Positions 8,546 to 17,217 of a stretch of DNA of 64,000 nt are shown here, piece after piece. The first letter of the stretch is position 1. Each line of letters begins with the position of its first letter. This stretch comes from Candidatus Tanganyikabacteria bacterium (GTDB lineage: Bacteria > Cyanobacteriota > Sericytochromatia > S15B-MN24 > VGJW01). The stretch covers positions 1 to 64,000 of the forward strand of contig VGJW01000009.1 of NCBI GenBank assembly GCA_016867265.1, given 5' to 3'. The notes below the pieces were generated by a model. It ran no database searches. It saw only the letters and a list, made by a program, of their open reading frames with translations, and was not told the origin of the DNA. A program made the position numbers and the translations under genes.

Positions 8546-11500
8546 ATGCTTGGGGACGTGAACCTGCCCATCTTGGGACGCAAGTTCCTGCCGCCCGCCT
8601 TGCCCCGGCACCACGTGCCGAGGCCGGCCCTGCTGGATCGGCTGGCACGCGGTCGTGACCTCGGCTGTCGCGTCACCGTCCTGCGGGCCGCGCCCGGATC
8701 GGGCAAGTCCGCGTTGCTCGCGGCTTACGCGGCGCGCGCCGCCGATGCTGCCTGCTGGTACACGATGGACGCCGGGGACGAGGACCCCGTGCTGTTCTTG
8801 AAGCACCTCCTGGCATGTCTCGAGCGGGGCTTGCCGGGCTTGGCCCCGTCGGCCCGCCTGCCGGTCGATGCCCGAGGGCCGGGCACCCTCGTGGCGGCGA
8901 TGGCGATGCTGTGTGATGACCTCGCGATGCAGGCGGACCGATCCGTCCTGTTGGTCCTCGACCAGGTGGAGCAGGTGCGCGAGGCCCCCGATACCCTGCG
9001 GTTGCTCGACGCTCTGCTCCGGAACTTTCCCGAGAATGGCCAGCTGGTGCTTTCGGGTCGGGTCATCCCGGTGGGCTTCGCCCGCGAGCAACTGATGGGC
9101 CAGGCCGTCCTCCTGGCAGACCGCGACCTCGCGATGCCGGCGCCCGTCATCGAGGCCCTGCTGCAGGCGACGGGTCACCCTGCCGACGCCGATCGGGCCA
9201 GCGCCATCGAGGAGGCGACGGGCGGTTGGGCCGCAGGAGTGGCTTGGCTCGCGGCGACGGCCTCCCGGAGTCTGCCGACGCTCGACGGGGCTGAGGGGGG
9301 TGTGCTCGATGCCTACCTCGAGGAGGAGGTCCTCGGCCAGTTGGCACCCGAGGAGCGCGAGGTCCTGACCCGCGCGGCCGTGCTGCCGCGGTGGCTGCCC
9401 GAGCGTGTCGAGGCCTTGCTGGGGCCTGCCGGCCACGCGATCCTCGCCAAGGCTGCCAGTTTGCTGCCGCCGGGCAGTCTCGCCTCCGACCAGGGAGAAG
9501 GCTCGCCGCTGTTTCGCGAATTCCTGCTGCGGCGGCTGAACCGGACCGTACCCGTCGTCGCGCAGCAGGCCCTCTGGCGGTCTGTCGCCGACGGCTGGCG
9601 CCATGAGCCGGAGTTGGCCCTCGATGCCCTGCTGCGTGCGGGCGCGACGCAAGAGGCCTTGTCGGTGCTGCTCGACCACCTCGGGTCTTGGCTGGCCGAG
9701 GGGCGCTTCGTGCACGTGGGGCATGCGCTGGATCGCTTTCCAGCCCGTGTCGAGGCCGAGTTGGCCGGCCTCGCCTACGCACGCGGGGCCCTCGCGCGCG
9801 AGCTTGGCGATCTGGTCGTGGCCTGCAATGCGCTGGAGCAGGCGCGTGGCCTGCATGGCACCGACACGGATACGCTGGGTCAGCGCATCGCGGCCGCGCT
9901 GTCGGCTGCCTATGGTGCGCGCGGCATGCGCGAGCGCCAGGTGACCCACGGGACCATCGCCATGGACGCGACCGAACCGGCCACGCGGGCGATGGCCCGT
10001 AATGCCCTGGGCCTGGCCGCATTGCAGGACAATGCCGTGGACGAGGCACTCACGCATTTCCGGATCGCCTCCGAGGCTTTCCACCTCGCCGGTCATGCGG
10101 CGGGCGAGGTGCGCATTCTGCACAATCGCGGCCTCGCGCATGCGCGGGCCGGCGACCTGGAGCGGGCCATCACAGCCTACGGGGATGCCGTCTGCCTTGC
10201 GGAAGCCGCAGCGCTCGTGCCCTTTGCCGTCACGTGGAACAACCTGGCCCTTTGCCTACTGCATCTGGGCCGACGGGTCGAGGCGTGGCAGGCACTCGAG
10301 CGGGGCCTTGCCGTTGCCGGACAGCAGGGGGCGCCGCGGGAGCGCATGCTGCTGCTGCGGACGCTGGGCCAATTGCATCTCGCCACTGGGGATCACCTGC
10401 AGGCACGCGAAGCCTTCGCGGGGTCGATGACACTTGCGACGGGGCTTGGCGATGCTGCGGCGCTCGCCACGGGCCATTTCGGTCTGGCCGAGGTGGCGAT
10501 TGCCGAGGGTCGTGTGCCGGCGGCCCGGGGCGCCCTCGCCCAGGGGCTGGAACGGGCGCAGGCGACGCTCGCGGATCCCGGGATGGCGGATGCCGCGCTT
10601 CTGGCCGCGCGGCTGGCGCTTGCCGAAGCCGATCCCGACCAGGCGACCGACCTGCTTGCGACATTGCTGGCCCGCCTCGAGGCGCAGCCCAATGATCTCC
10701 AGCGTTTCTTCGCGCTGGGGTTGCTCGTGCGCGCGCGCGCCCTGGCAGGGGATGCGACCGGAGCCGAAAAGGCCGCGACGGATGCACGGGCACTTGGCGT
10801 GCGGCACGGCTATCCGATACCGGATGAGGCGGTTCCTGCCGGACCCGAGCCCCCGCCCACCTTCGAATTGCTGGGCTTCGGGGCCTTCGAGGTTCGGATT
10901 GACGGCGTTCCGCTCGAGGACCGCGAGTGGCGCAGCGGCAACGCCAAGCTCGTTCTGGCCCTGCTGTTGCTGAACCCCCAGGGGGCCACCAAGGAGCGCC
11001 TCATCGACCTGCTGTATCCGGGGACGGACCCGGCCCGATCCGCCTTGGCGATGGTGATAAACCGCCTGCGGCAAGCGCTGGAGCCGGCCGCGCCCAAGGG
11101 GGCGCAGAGCCGGTTCATTCACTTCCACGAGGGGCGCTACCTGTTCGCCAAGGGCTTGCGCAGTCGCGTCGACGTTCTGGACCTGAGGGCCCGTGTCGCG
11201 CAGGCCCGCCAGCATCCCGGGGGTGAGGCGGTCCGGTTGCAGGCGCTCGAGCAGGCAGTAGCCATCTACCGTGGTCCCTTCATGGAGGACTTCCCGGACC
11301 ACGCGTGGTGCCGTTTGGAACGGGAGAATCTACGCCGGCTCGTCGCATCTGCCTACGAGGAACTGTTCGTGGCCGCGGGTCAGGAGGACGATTGGTCCCG
11401 ACTGGAGAGGCTTGCCGATGCCGCCATCAAGGCGGACGGAACGGCCCAGGCGGCCGTGCGGGCCAAGTTGGTCGCGCTCACCATGCAGGAGCGCGCCGGT

Positions 11501-11653
11501 GATGCCCTGCGCTATGCCGAGGCAGCCGCCCGGGTGCTCGCGACCGACCACGGTCTGGAGCCGGACGACGAGACCACGGATCTGGTCGCGTCGATCGCCG
11601 AGGGACGCTTCACCGTTCGCAGCGCCCGCGAGGCGCTCGCCCTGCCGGGCTGA
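8546..11653 (+). CDS. MalT-like ATPase/TPR regulator with C-terminal OmpR-type HTH and BTAD (SARP) end
   Basis: A protein of about 1035 residues. It opens with a STAND-type NTPase domain: Walker A RAAPGSGKSALLAA near residues 49-60 and Walker B VLLVLDQVEQ near 135. A MalT-like helical region follows, then many TPR-like helices (about 340-750) including ARNALGLAALQDNAVDEAL. From about residue 773 there is an OmpR/PhoB-like winged helix (FELLGFGAFEVRIDG) and a bacterial transcriptional activation domain (EQAVAIYRGPFMEDF, about 900-1010). In AfsR/SARP regulators the DNA-binding part is normally at the front; here it is at the back, as in LuxR-type MalT proteins. It should be a signal-gated transcription factor. 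It faces the CocE operon divergently and may control it. Start 8546 (ATG) is likely; GTG 8558 is possible. Confidence 0.85.
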   Translation: MLGDVNLPILGRKFLPPALPRHHVPRPALLDRLARGRDLGCRVTVLRAAPGSGKSALLAAYAARAADAACWYTMDAGDEDPVLFLKHLLACLERGLPGLAPSARLPVDARGPGTLVAAMAMLCDDLAMQADRSVLLVLDQVEQVREAPDTLRLLDALLRNFPENGQLVLSGRVIPVGFAREQLMGQAVLLADRDLAMPAPVIEALLQATGHPADADRASAIEEATGGWAAGVAWLAATASRSLPTLDGAEGGVLDAYLEEEVLGQLAPEEREVLTRAAVLPRWLPERVEALLGPAGHAILAKAASLLPPGSLASDQGEGSPLFREFLLRRLNRTVPVVAQQALWRSVADGWRHEPELALDALLRAGATQEALSVLLDHLGSWLAEGRFVHVGHALDRFPARVEAELAGLAYARGALARELGDLVVACNALEQARGLHGTDTDTLGQRIAAALSAAYGARGMRERQVTHGTIAMDATEPATRAMARNALGLAALQDNAVDEALTHFRIASEAFHLAGHAAGEVRILHNRGLAHARAGDLERAITAYGDAVCLAEAAALVPFAVTWNNLALCLLHLGRRVEAWQALERGLAVAGQQGAPRERMLLLRTLGQLHLATGDHLQAREAFAGSMTLATGLGDAAALATGHFGLAEVAIAEGRVPAARGALAQGLERAQATLADPGMADAALLAARLALAEADPDQATDLLATLLARLEAQPNDLQRFFALGLLVRARALAGDATGAEKAATDARALGVRHGYPIPDEAVPAGPEPPPTFELLGFGAFEVRIDGVPLEDREWRSGNAKLVLALLLLNPQGATKERLIDLLYPGTDPARSALAMVINRLRQALEPAAPKGAQSRFIHFHEGRYLFAKGLRSRVDVLDLRARVAQARQHPGGEAVRLQALEQAVAIYRGPFMEDFPDHAWCRLERENLRRLVASAYEELFVAAGQEDDWSRLERLADAAIKADGTAQAAVRAKLVALTMQERAGDALRYAEAAARVLATDHGLEPDDETTDLVASIAEGRFTVRSAREALALPG

Positions 11654-11672
11654 GCGCCCGCGGCGGGGAACC

Positions 11673-13478
11673 TCAGGGCCGACCGATCTTCCGGATGACG
11701 TTGAAGCCCGTCCTCGTTGCCGGATCGAAGCTGTAGTCACGGAAGTACAAGTTGCCCGCCCCGTCCATCTCGAGGTTGCGTGGACGCGTCATCGTGGCCT
11801 TGGCGGCCGGACCGTCCAGCAGGCCCGATGCTCCCGTGCCGGCCACGTCGAACACGCTGCCTGCGGGCGAGATGCGTCGGATCCGGTTGGCCCGGGTGTC
11901 CGCGACGAAGACGGTCCTGCCCGAGACGACCAGGGACTCCGGGCTGCCGAACCGGGCATGGATGCCTCGGCCGTTGCGATACGTATCTCCGTCCGGACCG
12001 CCCGCCACGGTGGTCACGAGGCCGGAAGCCGTGATGCGGCGGATGGCCCGGTTATTCTCGTCAGCCACATAGACCGAGCCGTCCGGTCCGAAGACCGCCC
12101 CCTTGGGCCCGTCGAATCGGGCAGCCGCGCCCGTCGCATCGGCATAGCCGTCCACGAAGGCCGTCCCTGCAAGGATGCGGCCGTCCAGGCCGGGTGGCTT
12201 CAGGATGACGACCGAGGGGCCGCTGAGGGCGCAGGCCACCGCACCGCGCGGCCCGACGGTGATGCGGCCCCCGAGGTTGCGGGGACGATCGTCGGGCAGG
12301 GTGATGAGGACACCGGGCTGGCGTTCCAAGCCCGCAGGGCCGCCCTTGAAGACGTGCACCTGGCTGCTGGAAGCCTCGAGAGCGGCAGCCCAGTAGCTGC
12401 CGTCGGCGGCGATATCCTGCAGCAGCGGGCTGACATAGCCGACGGGCAGCACCGCATGGCTGTGCGTCGCACCGGCCTGGGTCAGGCGCACGACCGCAAG
12501 GCGTTGGTCGGGGCTGGCCGCAAGCATCGGCACATACAGGTCACCCGTGGCATCGACCTCGAAATTGCCTGCCTCGCCCAAGGTGGCGTCGTCAGCCGAC
12601 AGCCCCAGCCTTAACAAGTCCGCGGCATCGAACAGTGTCGTGACTCGCGTGTCGGTCACGCGTGTCGCCAGACGGGGACTCGCCTTGGCAGCCGCCGCGG
12701 CGAGCGTCGGTAGGTCCGCGACCAGTTGGTCGAAAGCCTCGAGCCTGTCCGTCGCGTCCTGCGCGAGGTACGGAATCTGTTCCGGCGTCAGGCTGTCGCG
12801 CAGGGTGACGACCAACTCGGCAAAGTTGGCGGGCTTGATCTCCGGGAAGAGGTCACGCCTGTCCGGTACGGCCAGCAAGGCATCCGTGACGAGCGTCGTC
12901 GCCAGATCCACATCGGCAGTGGCCGATCCCGTAGCCGGCACCTCGACGCGTGTGCGGAAAGCGAACGTTTGCCCCTGTGTCTCGAATCGGGTGCGGACGA
13001 CGAGGCTGCCCGAGGCCGAGGGAGCCAAGTCCAGGGCAAAGGCACCCGAGGCATCGGTTCGGACATCGCTGCCCAGCATGGTCCCGTCGGGTGTTTCGAG
13101 CGTGACGCGGGCCCCTTCCCGGGCCGTCTGGTCAAGTCCCTGCGCCAGGCGGACCGAGGCTTGGGTCGCGCGGTAGAACATCCCGCCGCCGACATCTGTC
13201 AGGAAGATGCCGGCACCTACGTCCGACAAGCCAGCCGAGTCGTTGGCGATGAGGCCCAGGGCGGGCGTCACGAGACGGCCCACGATCTTGCGGAGGCCCC
13301 CCGCTGCTGCGGTCTCTTCCGGCTGCGGCGCAGCGACGAGTGGACTGGCCGTCGGCACCGTGACCTCGGTGGCAAAAGCCGTCCGGATACCGCCCGTCAC
13401 GAGTGCCGGTGGCCTGCAGCCGGCCACGAGCAAGGCACCGCCGAAGCCAGCGGCAAGCATCAAGCCGTACGATCGCAT
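11673..13478 (-). CDS. Lipoprotein with an N-terminal carboxypeptidase-regulatory-like region and C-terminal NHL repeats
   Basis: A 601-residue exported protein with lipobox LLVAGC. Residues 90-190 look like a carboxypeptidase-regulatory-like beta domain (ARVTLETPDGTML, TDASGAFALDLAPSASG). A helical stretch follows (about 200-290). The C-terminal half holds NHL-type propeller repeats with VYVADENNRAIRRIT, VFVADTRANRIRRIS and a final NLYFRDYS blade. It resembles the broken lipoprotein at the left end of the window, which points to a paralogous family of surface propeller proteins. The ligand is unknown. Expression probably starts from the AT-rich TATACT element upstream, and the leader carries a strong hairpin. 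Confidence 0.85.
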   Translation of the reverse strand: MRSYGLMLAAGFGGALLVAGCRPPALVTGGIRTAFATEVTVPTASPLVAAPQPEETAAAGGLRKIVGRLVTPALGLIANDSAGLSDVGAGIFLTDVGGGMFYRATQASVRLAQGLDQTAREGARVTLETPDGTMLGSDVRTDASGAFALDLAPSASGSLVVRTRFETQGQTFAFRTRVEVPATGSATADVDLATTLVTDALLAVPDRRDLFPEIKPANFAELVVTLRDSLTPEQIPYLAQDATDRLEAFDQLVADLPTLAAAAAKASPRLATRVTDTRVTTLFDAADLLRLGLSADDATLGEAGNFEVDATGDLYVPMLAASPDQRLAVVRLTQAGATHSHAVLPVGYVSPLLQDIAADGSYWAAALEASSSQVHVFKGGPAGLERQPGVLITLPDDRPRNLGGRITVGPRGAVACALSGPSVVILKPPGLDGRILAGTAFVDGYADATGAAARFDGPKGAVFGPDGSVYVADENNRAIRRITASGLVTTVAGGPDGDTYRNGRGIHARFGSPESLVVSGRTVFVADTRANRIRRISPAGSVFDVAGTGASGLLDGPAAKATMTRPRNLEMDGAGNLYFRDYSFDPATRTGFNVIRKIGRP

Positions 13479-13532
13479 CCGTCATCCTCGCGGGTCTATG
13501 GAACCCGCTGCACCTGTCGCCGTTGGGGGTCA

Positions 13533-13571
13533 CCGCACGCTCACCGTGCGGGCCCCACGCCAGCCAGTATA
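13533..13571 (-). promoter_or_regulatory. Putative -10 element and leader hairpin before the NHL lipoprotein
   Basis: On the minus strand TATACT (13566-13571) sits in a rare AT-rich patch. Downstream of it, before the start codon at 13478, lies a perfect 7-bp hairpin: CCGCACG / CGTGCGG with loop GTGAG (13533-13551), flanked by further GGGG/CCCC pairing. There is no U run, so a simple terminator is unlikely. No good -35 hexamer is seen at the right distance. Confidence 0.35.
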
Positions 13572-14031
13572 AATTAGCGGCAGGTAGCGCGAGTCGCGGA
13601 CGCTCGGCCTCGTGTTTGATGCGCAGGTAGAACGCCGCTCCCGGTCTGTCTGCGCCAATCGAGCTGACAAGCCCGAAGGTCCTCGCCCCGCGCGCACGTG
13701 CGGCCCGGGCGAAGGCCACGACACCCTAGAGATCGCCTTTCCGGAACGCTGCCCGCGAGCCCGCGCGCCGCATCGTGGTACCCAGCGCGCACAGCGCGAG
13801 GTCGACTTCTTCCGGCATCACGGCGGCCCACGCCGTCGCTTCGTCGATGACGGCCAGGACCGGGCACGAAAGGGTGGGGGTGGTCCAAGCGAGCGCTCGT
13901 CTGCCCGGTGCCACGACGCGGGCGAGGTCCGGCCATGCGACCGACTGCTCGACCAGATGACGCCGGACGACACCCGTTGCGCCGGCGATGACGACGGTCG
14001 GTCCGGAGGCGTGGTTCTCCACGAGCATCAT
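13564..14031 (-). pseudogene. NAD(P)-binding oxidoreductase/epimerase (YwnB/HTATIP2-like) remnant
   Basis: The start at 14031 opens a Rossmann fold (VVIAGATGVVRRHLVEQ), but the third Gly of the dinucleotide motif is Arg. It continues through DLALCALGTTMRRAGSRAAFRKGDL to TAG 13726-13728. The same frame resumes with GVVAFARAARARGARTFGLVSSIGAD, a conserved strand-helix of this family, and AFYLRIKHEAER. After about 13565 the homology ends abruptly in the leader of the NHL lipoprotein gene, so the last third of the protein is missing. One nonsense codon, a lost glycine and a missing 3' end together make real decay more likely than a single read error. Confidence 0.7.
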
Positions 14032-14161
14032 CCTCTTTCAGGCCCGGATGATCTCGATCGGAATGTGGCCCATCCGGCCTTCGATGTCATCGTCGTAGGC
14101 CGCAAGGACCCCGTCGCGATGGTTCATCACGAAGAGGCCTGCCCAAGCCACCGGCTCGCCG

Positions 14162-14834
14162 ATGGGCTTGCTCCCCACCAGCAGCAAGTCCGCATCGCCT
14201 GTCGCCGTCAAGCCCAAGGGCCTCGCCCTCGCCGAGCCCCTCATCATCAGGTTCACGCCAGCCGATTGGCCGTCCTGGCAGAATGCGACCTCGATGCCGT
14301 GGCATCCCAAGGTCCGGTATGTACCGGGGGCCGGGGCCCGACGGCGAGGTGATCGTGCGCGTCGACAGCAAGGCCGCCGCGTCGATGTTGACGCGCAAGG
14401 TCCAGCTTGACCTTACCCGGACGCCATGGGTCACGTGGTCTTGGAAGGTGGCCGGGACCATTCCACGGGCCGATGAACAGGCCCGTCGCACCGACGACAT
14501 GACCGCCCGGATCTACCTTTTCTGGAACCTGCGCCGCAAGGAGGACCTCGCGCGTGCCGAGGCCGTGGCCTATGTCTGGGGCAACAGCCTGCCCGCCGGT
14601 ACGGTGCGGCCTGCGCCGGACAGCCATCGAATCGCCATCCATGTGCTGCGCAGCGGTGATGCCGGTGCAGGTGTCTGGTACCCCGAGCGCCGAAACCTCG
14701 AGGCCGACTACCGCGCCTTCTTCCACCGCAACCCGACGGGCTTGGTCACGGCCGTTGCCCTGCTGACCGACACCGACCAGACCAAGGCCAGCGCCACGGC
14801 CTGGTACGGGCCCATCACGGCCCGGGCAGACTGA
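14162..14834 (+). pseudogene. DUF3047 family protein, frameshifted in a G run
   Basis: The frame from about 14330 to 14834 encodes the DUF3047 core: EVIVRVDSKAAASMLTRK, TPWVTWSWKV, AYVWGNSLPAGT, HVLRSGDAGAGVWYPERR and AVALLTDTDQTKASATAWYG. Its open frame begins only at 14283, in a stretch without resemblance. The other frame from ATG 14162 gives a plausible N-terminal part ending DWPSWQNATSMPWHPKVRYVP. Both join neatly if one G is removed from the five at 14326-14330, giving a protein of about 224 residues, normal for the family. DUF3047 proteins have no established activity. If the shift is real the product is truncated to the part after about 14319. Confidence 0.65.
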
Positions 14835-14843
14835 CGGCCGGCG

Positions 14844-15740
14844 TCAGGGCTTCTTGTCGCCCGGTTCGGCCGGCAGGATGTCGTGCAGGTTGTAGAGGGC
14901 ACCGGGGGGGATGACCAGCCGCAGCTTGTCGCTCAGCTTCTCGATGTAGGCCTTGCGGATCAGCCGGTCCGTCAGGGACTTGCCCACGACCTGATTGGCC
15001 CTGGCTTCGGCATCGGCGCGGATGATGCGGGCCTTGGCCTCGCCCTCGGCGGCCACGATGCTGGCCTGCGCGGACGCCTCGGCCTCGACCACCTTCTGGC
15101 GTGCCACGGTGCGGGCCCGCTCCAGATCGTTTTCGGCCCGGGTCTTGTCCGAGATGGCCTGGGAAATCGCGTCGGGCAGATAAACGGCCCGGATGAGCAC
15201 GGCATGCAGATCGATGTGGTCGTTTTCCATCGTCTTGCGCAGGTCGGCCAGAGCCATGGTTTCGACCTTGCGGCGCCCCTCTCCCGAGATGGCCTCGTTG
15301 AGCGGCAGCGAAGCCATGGCCGTAGTCAGCGCGGCCTTGAAGCGGCTGCGATAGTAGCCCTGCACGATGTCGTCGAAGGGCAGGCCGTAGCGCTGGTACA
15401 GGGGGGCCACGTCCTGCTTGCTGCGGACGACGAACTCGACGGATGCATCCACGATGAAGCTCAAGCCCTCCAGCGAGTTGACGCGGACACCGTCGTCGCC
15501 CTCTTCTTCGCGGCGCTCGCCTCGGCGCACCATGACGTACTGCTGGACGATGACGGGGTATTCGACGATGTGCTCGCGCAGCGGGAGGGCGAACCGCAGG
15601 CCGGGGTCCTGGACCTGCTTGATCTCCCCGGTGAAGTCATCCACCAGCAGGCCCACGTGGCCTTGGCGGACGTAGGCGACGCAGCCGCCGAGGGTGGTCG
15701 CCGCAATGACGGCCGCAAGCAGTACCGACAAGCGTGGCAT
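14844..15740 (-). CDS. SPFH/Band-7 (prohibitin-like) lipoprotein
   Basis: A 298-residue protein that starts at ATG 15740 after a GGAGG ribosome site, with a lipobox LGGC in its signal peptide. The SPFH domain (about residues 25-190) is followed by a charged helical coil rich in Ala/Glu (VVEAEASAQASIVAAEGEAKARIIRADAEARA, written here in two pieces: residues about 217-232 and 233-249), as in HflK/C and prohibitins. These proteins form ring-like scaffolds on membranes and often govern proteases. Lipid anchoring in place of a transmembrane helix is a variation. It is divergent from the VWA gene, sharing a 227-base intergenic region. Confidence 0.8.
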   Translation of the reverse strand: MPRLSVLLAAVIAATTLGGCVAYVRQGHVGLLVDDFTGEIKQVQDPGLRFALPLREHIVEYPVIVQQYVMVRRGERREEEGDDGVRVNSLEGLSFIVDASVEFVVRSKQDVAPLYQRYGLPFDDIVQGYYRSRFKAALTTAMASLPLNEAISGEGRRKVETMALADLRKTMENDHIDLHAVLIRAVYLPDAISQAISDKTRAENDLERARTVARQKVVEAEASAQASIVAAEGEAKARIIRADAEARANQVVGKSLTDRLIRKAYIEKLSDKLRLVIPPGALYNLHDILPAEPGDKKP

Positions 15741-15916
15741 CAGGGTCCTCCACGGGGCCGGAAGCGAGCCGGACCCCCATGTCCAGACTTCCCGCCCCGC
15801 TGCCTTGGCTAACGTCGGATCGGGCATCCCGAACCCCGGGGAGTCGTGGCCTTACGCCCGAAGAATCCCGGAATTCCCGGTGTTCTCACCCCGGGGAAGC
15901 ACGTCAGGATGGTCCC

Positions 15917-15934
15917 GGGAGGAGCCTTCCTCCC
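15917..15934 (+). other. Hairpin in the leader of the VWA gene
   Basis: GGGAGGA-GCCT-TCCTCCC forms a perfect 7-bp stem ending 33 bases before the VWA start codon. The same gap also contains two copies of ACCCCGGGGA (about 15833 and 15889). It could be an mRNA leader structure; it lacks a U run, so it is not a standard terminator. Confidence 0.4.
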
Positions 15935-15967
15935 CGTCCTGTCCTTCCCTGTTGCGAGGTCGCCCCG

Positions 15968-17197
15968 ATGTCCCAACCCGTTCTGAACATCCGTCCTCTC
16001 CGTGCCGCAGCCCGCACGGACGCGTCCGTCACGCTTGAGGTGCTCGTCACGGTGGACGTCCCCGCCGTGCACACGCGACAACCCCGGCCACCCTTGAACC
16101 TGGCGCTCGTCCTCGACCGTTCGGGCTCGATGGGGGGCGAGAAGATCGCGTTCGCCCGCGAGGCGGCCGCGTGCCTCGTCCGGCAATTGGCGCCCGAGGA
16201 CCGTTTCAGTCTGACGCTGTTTGATGACCAGGTCGAGGTCCTGCAGCCCAGCACGGCCATGGCGGACCCCGATCCCGTGCTCGAGGCCATCCGGCAGATT
16301 CGGCCCGGGGGCTGCACCCACCTGGCCGGTGGCTGGGAGGCCGGTAGGCAGCAGGTGGCCGACCACCGGGCCGACGGGGCCCTGAACCGTATCCTTCTGG
16401 TTTCCGACGGCCAGGCCAATCGGGGCGAGAGTCGTGTCGGCGCGCTCGGTGGCTGGGCCGCGGCGGCCGCTGCCGAAGGCATCGGCACGACGACGCTCGG
16501 TGTCGGCAGCGACTTTCATGAGCACTTGCTCGAGGTCATGGCGCGTGAGGGCGATGGCCACTACTACTTCATCGAGGACCCGGCTCAGTTGCCCGGTATC
16601 TTCGCGGCGGAGCTCTCGGGCCTGACAACGTTGGTCGGCGAACGGGCCAGCATTGGCCTGCAGCCCGGGGGGCGTGCCGAGGTCCTCGAGGTCATGAATG
16701 CCCTGGACCGGACGCCACGAGGCGGCTGGAAACTCGCCAACCTGCGCTCCGGTGCCCGCACGAACGTCGTGCTCAGGCTGCGGGTGCCACCCCTCGACGG
16801 GCAAACCCAGGTCCTGAGCGTTCGTCTTGCCTGGGACGAACCGGGTACGACCACCCGGCACAAGCTCGTGGCCAAGCTCGAACTCGAGGGGCTCGACCCG
16901 GCAGCGTGGCACAGGCTGCCCGAGGACGACGAAGTCGTGCGCCTTGTCGCCCTGCTCGAGGCCTCGCAGTCGAAGCGTCGGGTCCTGCAGCATATCGACC
17001 GGGGAGACCGTGCCTCGGTGGCCCATGAGCTGGAGCAGGCCCGTCGCATGGTGATGGCGGCTCCGGCCGGTGCCGACAAGGATGCCGAACTCAGGGGTCT
17101 CGATGCGCTCGAGCACGACTACCGGGCCGGGGACGATCGCAAGCTGCGCAAGCGCGCCGGCGCCCAGGCCTACAACCGCGAGCGCAGCCGGGACTGA
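15968..17197 (+). CDS. VWA-domain protein (COG2304-like) with intact MIDAS
   Basis: A 409-residue protein without signal peptide. The von Willebrand A domain occupies about residues 40-225: DRSGSMGG carries the DxSxS metal site, GGCTHLAGGW supplies the Thr, and LLVSDGQANRG the Asp, so the metal-ion-dependent adhesion site is complete. A beta-rich middle region (about 230-330) and a helical C-terminus rich in Arg/Glu follow, as in many cytoplasmic bacterial VWA proteins. It points head-on at the kinase gene of the TerY-type triad, with only 20 bases between the stops. The shared VWA theme suggests, but does not prove, a role in the same system. The start at ATG 15968 gives the family-like beginning MSQPVLNIRPL. 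Confidence 0.85.
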   Translation: MSQPVLNIRPLRAAARTDASVTLEVLVTVDVPAVHTRQPRPPLNLALVLDRSGSMGGEKIAFAREAAACLVRQLAPEDRFSLTLFDDQVEVLQPSTAMADPDPVLEAIRQIRPGGCTHLAGGWEAGRQQVADHRADGALNRILLVSDGQANRGESRVGALGGWAAAAAAEGIGTTTLGVGSDFHEHLLEVMAREGDGHYYFIEDPAQLPGIFAAELSGLTTLVGERASIGLQPGGRAEVLEVMNALDRTPRGGWKLANLRSGARTNVVLRLRVPPLDGQTQVLSVRLAWDEPGTTTRHKLVAKLELEGLDPAAWHRLPEDDEVVRLVALLEASQSKRRVLQHIDRGDRASVAHELEQARRMVMAAPAGADKDAELRGLDALEHDYRAGDDRKLRKRAGAQAYNRERSRD

Positions 17198-17217
17198 CCC
17201 AATGGCAGGGGCGGATG

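Noticed and set aside
8477-10141. Minus-strand open frame running upstream of the membrane protein through the regulator gene
   Set aside because: The part beyond 8476 is a shadow of the regulator; only the last 148 codons look like a protein.
14038-14310. Minus-strand 90-codon frame with an acidic, protein-like end (DGVLAAYDDDIEGRMGHIPIE)
   Set aside because: Third-position composition on the plus strand and the DUF3047 reconstruction favour the plus frame. The minus frame has no recognised family.
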